A stretch of 32,028 nt of DNA from NCBI GenBank assembly GCA_905182395.1, contig CAJJBL010000053.1, positions 1 to 32,028 of the forward strand. The letters run 5' to 3'. Origin of the DNA: an alpha proteobacterium SCGC AAA536-G10. Lineage in GTDB: Bacteria > Pseudomonadota > Alphaproteobacteria > Puniceispirillales > Marisalimonadaceae. Shown here piece after piece: positions 27,062 through 32,028 of the stretch. How positions within the stretch are numbered: position 1 is the stretch's first letter; each line of letters opens with the position of its first letter. The position numbers and the translations under genes were made by a program. The notes under the pieces were generated by a model, which saw only the letters and a list, made by a program, of their open reading frames with translations, did no database searches and had not been told where the DNA came from.

Positions 27062-29254
27062 TTAGTCTTTAGCTGGGGTCTTCTTTATAGCTTTTGGTTT
27101 TGAAGATGATTTTTTACTAAATGTTTTCATGCCTTTATTTTTTTCACCTGTTTTGAAGGTATCACTTTTAGGCTTTCTATCTCTAGATGGCTTTTTATCT
27201 CTATTAGCATTGAATTCTTTTAATTTTTTTTCTTCATTAAAGTTATTTTCAAAATGTGGTAATTTATCATTTCCAGATTTACTATTAGTTTTATTACTGT
27301 TTCTTTTATCTTTGAAATCAGTTCTATTATTATTTCTATCTAAACTCTGATAATTATCTTTCTGTTTTCCTCGACGACTTGAAGGCTTTCCGGCATCTTT
27401 GTTTTCAACATTACTAATATCTTTTTCAATATAATTATCAGCAAAAGGAGAAAACTTTGGCTTTGTTCTCTTTTTATCAGAATTTTGCCATCTATCAGAT
27501 TTACCTTTTCCTTTAAAATCATCTTTTTTAAAATCTCTTGATCGACCTTCACCAGATCTATTGTAATCAGGTTTTCCTCTACCAGGCCTATCCCCATCTG
27601 ATCTTCCTCTGCCTGATCTTCCTCTGTCTGGCCTTCCTCTGTCTGAAGAATTAGCTCCTTCAGGTGGCTTATCTAACAATCTAACCATAATATGACGTTC
27701 AATTGGTTTGCTTAGTGATGCAAGTTCTTTAAGAGTTGTAGCTGCCTCTTCTGAAATTTCAACGTTTGTAATTTTTGGAAGAATTTTAATAGAACCAATA
27801 TCTCTGTTTGACAAATTACCTGCCTTACATAACATCGCAACTAACCATCTAGGCTCTGCAGTATCATCTCTTCCGACAGACAACTCAAACCAAAGACTTT
27901 TTTGAAAACCATTTCCTCTAGAACGTCCTTCATCTCTTTCTGATGGGTTCCTTATCTCTTCAGGGGCAGACAAATTACTTCCAAGAAGTCTATAATAAGC
28001 TGCGGCTAACTGTTCAATTGAATTATTTGAAATTAATAAATTAACTATTTCTTTTTCTTCTTCTTTTAAAGGCTCTTTTAAGACCGCATTATCAACTAGC
28101 CTTTTTTGATCTTGTTCAAGAATTTCTTCTCTAGAAGGAGTTGAAGCCCAAATTGGCTTTATGTTAGCTTGTGCAAACAATCTCTCCGCTAATCTTGAAC
28201 GACTTTGCGGAACTAGAACAGCACAAACCCCTTTTCTACCAGCTCTTCCAGTTCGACCACTTCTATGAAGCAAAGTGTCGGATGTTCTTGGAATATCAGC
28301 ATGAATAACTAAATCTAAATTTGGTAAGTCAAGACCTCTGGCAGCAACATCAGTAGCTACACAAACTCTTGCCTTAGAAGTTCTCATCGCCTGAAGTGCC
28401 ATATTTCTTTCATTTTGACTAAGCTCACCTGACAAAGCAACGGCTGAAATACCTCTGTTTGTTAAACGGCTTGTCATATGATTAACAGCTATTCTTGTAG
28501 CACAAAAAATAATTGCATTTGCAGCTTCATAATACCTAAGAGTATTAATAATAGCATTTTCCTGATCACTCATTACTATTTTAAACGCTCTATACTCGAT
28601 ATCAACGTGTTGTGAATTAGTTTCTCCAGCTGTAATACGAATTGCATCCTTTTGATAACGTTTAGCTAGATTAGCAATTCCTCTTGGAACTGTTGCAGAA
28701 AACATTAATGTTTGACGTTCTTCAGGTGTAGCATCTAAAATGGCTTCTAAATCTTCTCTGAAACCCATATCTAACATTTCATCTGCTTCATCTAAAACAA
28801 CTGTTTTAATATTTGAAACATTAAAATAACTTCGTTCTATATGATCTTTTAATCGACCTGGCGTTCCAACAACAATATTAGGTCTACTCTCTAAATTTCT
28901 TCTTTCAGTTCTTATATCCATTCCACCAACGCATGAAACTATTTTTGCATCCGATGATGCTAATAACCAACTCAATTCATTTTTAACTTGTAAAGCTAGT
29001 TCTCTTGTCGGAACAATAATTAATGCCTCAGGAGACTTTGGAGTTTTAAATAATTGATTATCAGTTGTTAAATTCTCAACTATGGCCATACCAAAAGCTA
29101 TAGTTTTTCCAGAACCAGTTTGGGCAGATACAAGTAAATCCGAGCCAGAATATTCTTTTTTTGATACTTCTTCTTGAACAGGGGTTAATTTTTCATAACC
29201 CTTTTGCGTCATCGCATTGATAATAGCACTAGGGATTCCAGATGTTTCTAACAT
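27062..29254 (-). CDS. DEAD/DEAH box RNA helicase (DeaD/CsdA-like) with DbpA-type RNA-binding domain and basic low-complexity tail
   Basis: SAQTGSGKTIAFGMA, PTRELALQ, VLDEADEMLDMGF, MFSATVP, HRSGRTGRAGRKG; LWFELSVGRDD...RWLVAMLCKAGNLSNRDIGSIKI. Confidence 0.93.
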   Translation of the reverse strand: MLETSGIPSAIINAMTQKGYEKLTPVQEEVSKKEYSGSDLLVSAQTGSGKTIAFGMAIVENLTTDNQLFKTPKSPEALIIVPTRELALQVKNELSWLLASSDAKIVSCVGGMDIRTERRNLESRPNIVVGTPGRLKDHIERSYFNVSNIKTVVLDEADEMLDMGFREDLEAILDATPEERQTLMFSATVPRGIANLAKRYQKDAIRITAGETNSQHVDIEYRAFKIVMSDQENAIINTLRYYEAANAIIFCATRIAVNHMTSRLTNRGISAVALSGELSQNERNMALQAMRTSKARVCVATDVAARGLDLPNLDLVIHADIPRTSDTLLHRSGRTGRAGRKGVCAVLVPQSRSRLAERLFAQANIKPIWASTPSREEILEQDQKRLVDNAVLKEPLKEEEKEIVNLLISNNSIEQLAAAYYRLLGSNLSAPEEIRNPSERDEGRSRGNGFQKSLWFELSVGRDDTAEPRWLVAMLCKAGNLSNRDIGSIKILPKITNVEISEEAATTLKELASLSKPIERHIMVRLLDKPPEGANSSDRGRPDRGRSGRGRSDGDRPGRGKPDYNRSGEGRSRDFKKDDFKGKGKSDRWQNSDKKRTKPKFSPFADNYIEKDISNVENKDAGKPSSRRGKQKDNYQSLDRNNNRTDFKDKRNSNKTNSKSGNDKLPHFENNFNEEKKLKEFNANRDKKPSRDRKPKSDTFKTGEKNKGMKTFSKKSSSKPKAIKKTPAKD
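27598..27642 (-). repeat. Three tandem imperfect 15-bp units encoding RGRxx repeats in the helicase tail
   Basis: CTGATCTTCCTCTGC / CTGATCTTCCTCTGT / CTGGCCTTCCTCTGT on the + strand; codes for RPDRGRSGRGRSD-like sequence on the minus strand. Confidence 0.75.
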
Positions 29255-29441
29255 AATCAGCTTTCAGAGTTTAAAAAGAAGTAATTTCAAGAAATAATTT
29301 ATACATATTTCATATTTTAATATAATTAATTACTAGATTGATCTTTTAGTCTTCAAAATCAATAAAGTAAAGAAAAGCTTTTGATGTTATAAAGTATTTT
29401 CTATAAACTCCTCTTTTTAATTTTAATTATGATTACCTTTT

Positions 29442-30623
29442 ATGAACAAAAAATACGATGTTATAATTATTGGAGCAGGCGCAGCAGGATTAATGTCAGC
29501 TATAGAAGCGGGGAAAAGAGGAAAAATAGTTTTCTTAATTGATCATTCAACAAAAATAGCCGAAAAAATAAGAATCTCAGGTGGTGGAAGATGTAATTTT
29601 ACAAATTTATATTCTAACCCAAGTAATTTTTTATCTAATAACAAACATTTCTGCAAATCAGCTTTTGCAAAATATACTCAAAATGATTTTATAGATTTAA
29701 TAGAAAAACATAATATTGAGTTTTTTGAAAAAAAATTAGGACAATTATTTTGCAACACTTCTGCTAAAGAAATCATTGATATGCTGGTTAAAGAATGTAT
29801 TGAAAATAATGTAAATATTGATTTAGAAACCAAAGTAATAAGTTTATCTAAAACTGAAAACGAATATATAATAAAAACAAACAAAGGAACTTACACATCT
29901 AAATCTATGGTTATTGCTACAGGAGGCTTGTCTATTCCAAAAATTGGAGCAAGTGATTTTGGCTACAGAATTGCCAAACAATTTGATTTAAAGGTTACTG
30001 ACTTATTCCCTGCATTAGTACCTCTAACATTTGAAGAAAAAGAATTAGAATTTTGCAAATCCCTAGCGGGAGTATCATTAAATGCTTCTGTTAAAGTTGA
30101 TAAAACTATTTTTAATGAAGGTTTAATTTTTACTCATAGAGGAATAAGTGGTCCTTCAATTTTACAGATTTCATCTTATTGGAAATCTGGACAACCGATT
30201 AGCATCAATTTATTACCTGGGCATAATATGGATATAATATTAAAACAAAGACGCAATGAAACTCCTAAACAAACTTTATCTAATGTTTTAGCAGATTATC
30301 TTCCAAATAAATTAGCATTAGCTATATGCAATAAATTTTTAATTAATCAAAAAATTGCGGATGCTTCTAATGAAATATTAAAAAAATTATCAGACTTTGT
30401 TAACAACTGGATTGTCTACCCAAAGGGCACTGAAGGTTATAAAACAGCGGAGGTTACACTTGGAGGGATTGACACCAAAGAAATTTCATCCTCTACAATG
30501 GAATGTATAAAACATCCTGGGTTGTTTTTTATTGGTGAAGTTTTAGACGTAACAGGACATTTGGGTGGACATAATTTTCAATGGGCTTGGTCATCAGGTT
30601 TTGTGGCAGGACAAAATGTCTAA
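29442..30623 (+). CDS. NAD(P)/FAD-dependent oxidoreductase, HI0933/YhiN family flavoprotein
   Basis: VIIIGAGAAGLMSAIEAGKRG, KIRISGGGRCNFTN, VTLGGIDTKEISSSTMECIKHPGLFFIGEVLDVTGHLGGHNFQWAWSSGFVAG. Confidence 0.93.
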   Translation: MNKKYDVIIIGAGAAGLMSAIEAGKRGKIVFLIDHSTKIAEKIRISGGGRCNFTNLYSNPSNFLSNNKHFCKSAFAKYTQNDFIDLIEKHNIEFFEKKLGQLFCNTSAKEIIDMLVKECIENNVNIDLETKVISLSKTENEYIIKTNKGTYTSKSMVIATGGLSIPKIGASDFGYRIAKQFDLKVTDLFPALVPLTFEEKELEFCKSLAGVSLNASVKVDKTIFNEGLIFTHRGISGPSILQISSYWKSGQPISINLLPGHNMDIILKQRRNETPKQTLSNVLADYLPNKLALAICNKFLINQKIADASNEILKKLSDFVNNWIVYPKGTEGYKTAEVTLGGIDTKEISSSTMECIKHPGLFFIGEVLDVTGHLGGHNFQWAWSSGFVAGQNV

Positions 30624-30624
30624 G

Positions 30625-31569
30625 TTAAATTGCTGTTCTTTTAGCGGCTTCAGAATTGTGGTCACCTGCTTCATCCCAATAAGGAACTGGCCCATAAATT
30701 TCTATTAAAAAGTCAAGAAACGCCCTTACCTTTGGTGACAAATGCTTGCCACTTGGATATACGGCATAAATAGGGTAATCTTCTTGAACATATTCATCTA
30801 GTATTGAAACCAATGTCCCTGCAGCAATATGCCTTCCAACAACAAATCTAGATAACATAGCTAAACCACCACCATTAATTGCAGATCTAAGAATAGCATC
30901 TCCATGGTTTAATTGTAACATTCCTTTTGCATGTATTAACCTTATCTTTCCATCCACAAGAAAATGCCAATCATTATAAGGACTTCCATTTCTAAATGAA
31001 ATTATATCGTGCTTACCCAAATCATCTGGGTGATTAGGTTTACCCTTTCTTTTAATATATGATGGAGAAGCAAATAAAGTTCTAGGATTTGGAGCAAGTT
31101 TTCTAGCTATTAGAGATGAGTCTTTCATTAAAGCTATCCTAATTCCTAGGTCAATATTATTATCTATTAGATCTAATTCATTATCAGAAATAACCATTTC
31201 TATTTCAACTTCAGGATACCTTTCTCTAAAAAGAGGAAGATGTGGAGCAACATGTCTATAAGAAAAAGTACTAGGCGCTGTAATTCTTAAGTGTCCACGC
31301 GGAGCATTTGTGGCGCTTGAAACAGCTGCTTCAGCTTCATCAACATCTCCAATAATTCTCCTTGCCCTATCAAGATAAGCAAATCCTACTTCAGTTAATG
31401 AAACAGAACGAGTTGTTCTATTTAATAACCTAGCTCCTAAGCGATCTTCAAGAGCAGAAATACTTTTAGAAACAACAGAAGGCGATAAATCCATTTGCCT
31501 TCCTGCTTTTGCAAGAGAACCGTTATCAGCAATAGAAACGAAAACTCTCATCCCTGATAATAAATCCAT
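30625..31569 (-). CDS. LysR family transcriptional regulator
   Basis: N-terminal HTH FVSIADNGSLAKAGRQMDLSPSVVSKSISALEDRLGARLLNRTTRSVSLTEVG. Confidence 0.95.
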   Translation of the reverse strand: MDLLSGMRVFVSIADNGSLAKAGRQMDLSPSVVSKSISALEDRLGARLLNRTTRSVSLTEVGFAYLDRARRIIGDVDEAEAAVSSATNAPRGHLRITAPSTFSYRHVAPHLPLFRERYPEVEIEMVISDNELDLIDNNIDLGIRIALMKDSSLIARKLAPNPRTLFASPSYIKRKGKPNHPDDLGKHDIISFRNGSPYNDWHFLVDGKIRLIHAKGMLQLNHGDAILRSAINGGGLAMLSRFVVGRHIAAGTLVSILDEYVQEDYPIYAVYPSGKHLSPKVRAFLDFLIEIYGPVPYWDEAGDHNSEAAKRTAI

Positions 31570-31647
31570 ATAGTTATCCTCAAATAAAAAACAATTCTTA
31601 TCATAACAAAAATTATTTTAGAAGTAACATTAAAAAAACTTGAAATA

Positions 31648-31666
31648 ATTACTCCATTTGAGTAAT
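31648..31666. promoter_or_regulatory. Dyad ATTACTC-CATTT-GAGTAAT; candidate LysR-type operator
   Basis: 7-bp perfect arms with a T-N11-A arrangement, about 80 bp upstream of the LysR start. Confidence 0.4.
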
Positions 31667-31719
31667 AGAAGAGTACATACGGCGTGAAGTAGGCCATTCT
31701 AGACATAAAACGAAGCTGC

Positions 31720-31811
31720 GGAGGGGTGGCCGAGTGGCTGAAGGCGCCGGTTTGCTAAATCGTTAAAGGGAGAAATCCCTTTCGGGGGTTCGAATCCCCC
31801 TCCCTCCGCCA
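31720..31811 (+). tRNA. tRNA-Ser (anticodon GCU)
   Basis: Acceptor GGAGGGG pairs with TCCCTCC (one G-U), then discriminator G and encoded CCA; D-arm GCCGAGTGGCTGAAGGC; anticodon loop TTGCTAA; long variable arm AAAGGGAGAAATCCCTTT; T-arm GGGGGTTCGAATCCCCC. Confidence 0.97.
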
Positions 31812-31935
31812 TAATTAATCACCTCATCATCAAATTGCACCTAAATATATGCCAAAAATCCCATGATTTATATAGCATTTATGGGATAATATTTTATTAT
31901 TAATCCTTTGCAGGCCGTTGCAATACATGTTATTA

Positions 31936-31956
31936 TGTGGGGTATTTTGTGGGGTA
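31936..31956 (+). repeat. Direct repeat TGTGGGGTA x2 (12-bp period) just upstream of the integrase start
   Basis: TGTGGGGTA at 31936-31944 and 31948-31956, separated by TTT. Confidence 0.85.
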
Positions 31957-31959
31957 AAA

Positions 31960-32028
31960 ATGATTAAAAGACATCCCTATAACAAACTGACATCAATTGC
32001 TGTAAAAAAACTATCCAAACCTGGTAAA
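31960..32028 (+). CDS. Tyrosine recombinase/integrase, P4-type N-terminus (partial, runs off right edge)
   Basis: ATG followed by an open frame to the window end: MIKRHPYNKLTSIAVKKLSKPGK. This resembles the start of DUF4102 (P4-type) integrases and lies about 150 bp downstream of tRNA-Ser. Confidence 0.72.
   Translation, partial: MIKRHPYNKLTSIAVKKLSKPGK

Noticed and set aside
27340-27597. 85-aa minus-strand ORF in another frame within the helicase tail
   Set aside because: Out-of-frame reading of a repetitive low-complexity region; no start context or domain.

Overview
AT-rich bacterial chromosomal window. Gene content suggests a streamlined, possibly marine alphaproteobacterium, but taxonomy is an inference. 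It is densely packed with catabolic and housekeeping genes. Left to right: the 3' end of a fused hydantoinase/5-oxoprolinase; a class III adenylate cyclase-TPR protein; a minus-strand run TauD dioxygenase - cupin - DsbA/HCCA-isomerase - glutaryl-CoA dehydrogenase - LrgA - LrgB; a divergent amidohydrolase and luciferase-like monooxygenase; a DUF3833 lipoprotein / chalcone-isomerase-like / YciB-like trio; an enolase-superfamily protein, an epoxide-hydrolase-like alpha/beta hydrolase and a DMT permease; an SLC13 permease, a HIT protein and an M20 amidohydrolase; pgl-zwf; a YihU-like beta-hydroxyacid dehydrogenase convergent with a four-gene operon (split ComD/ComE-like TPP decarboxylase, Gfo/Idh, atypical SDR); a second atypical SDR and DMT permease; a DEAD-box helicase; an HI0933-type flavoprotein; a LysR regulator; tRNA-Ser(GCU); and the first 23 codons of a P4-type tyrosine recombinase running off the right edge. 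The best leads are (i) the YihU-like/ComDE-like neighbourhood, which may handle a C3 sulfonate or a related acidic C3 compound and is flanked by two SDRs lacking the canonical Tyr, and (ii) the tRNA-Ser/integrase junction, which probably marks the left end of a genomic island outside the window. No CRISPR array, rRNA or complete mobile element was seen.
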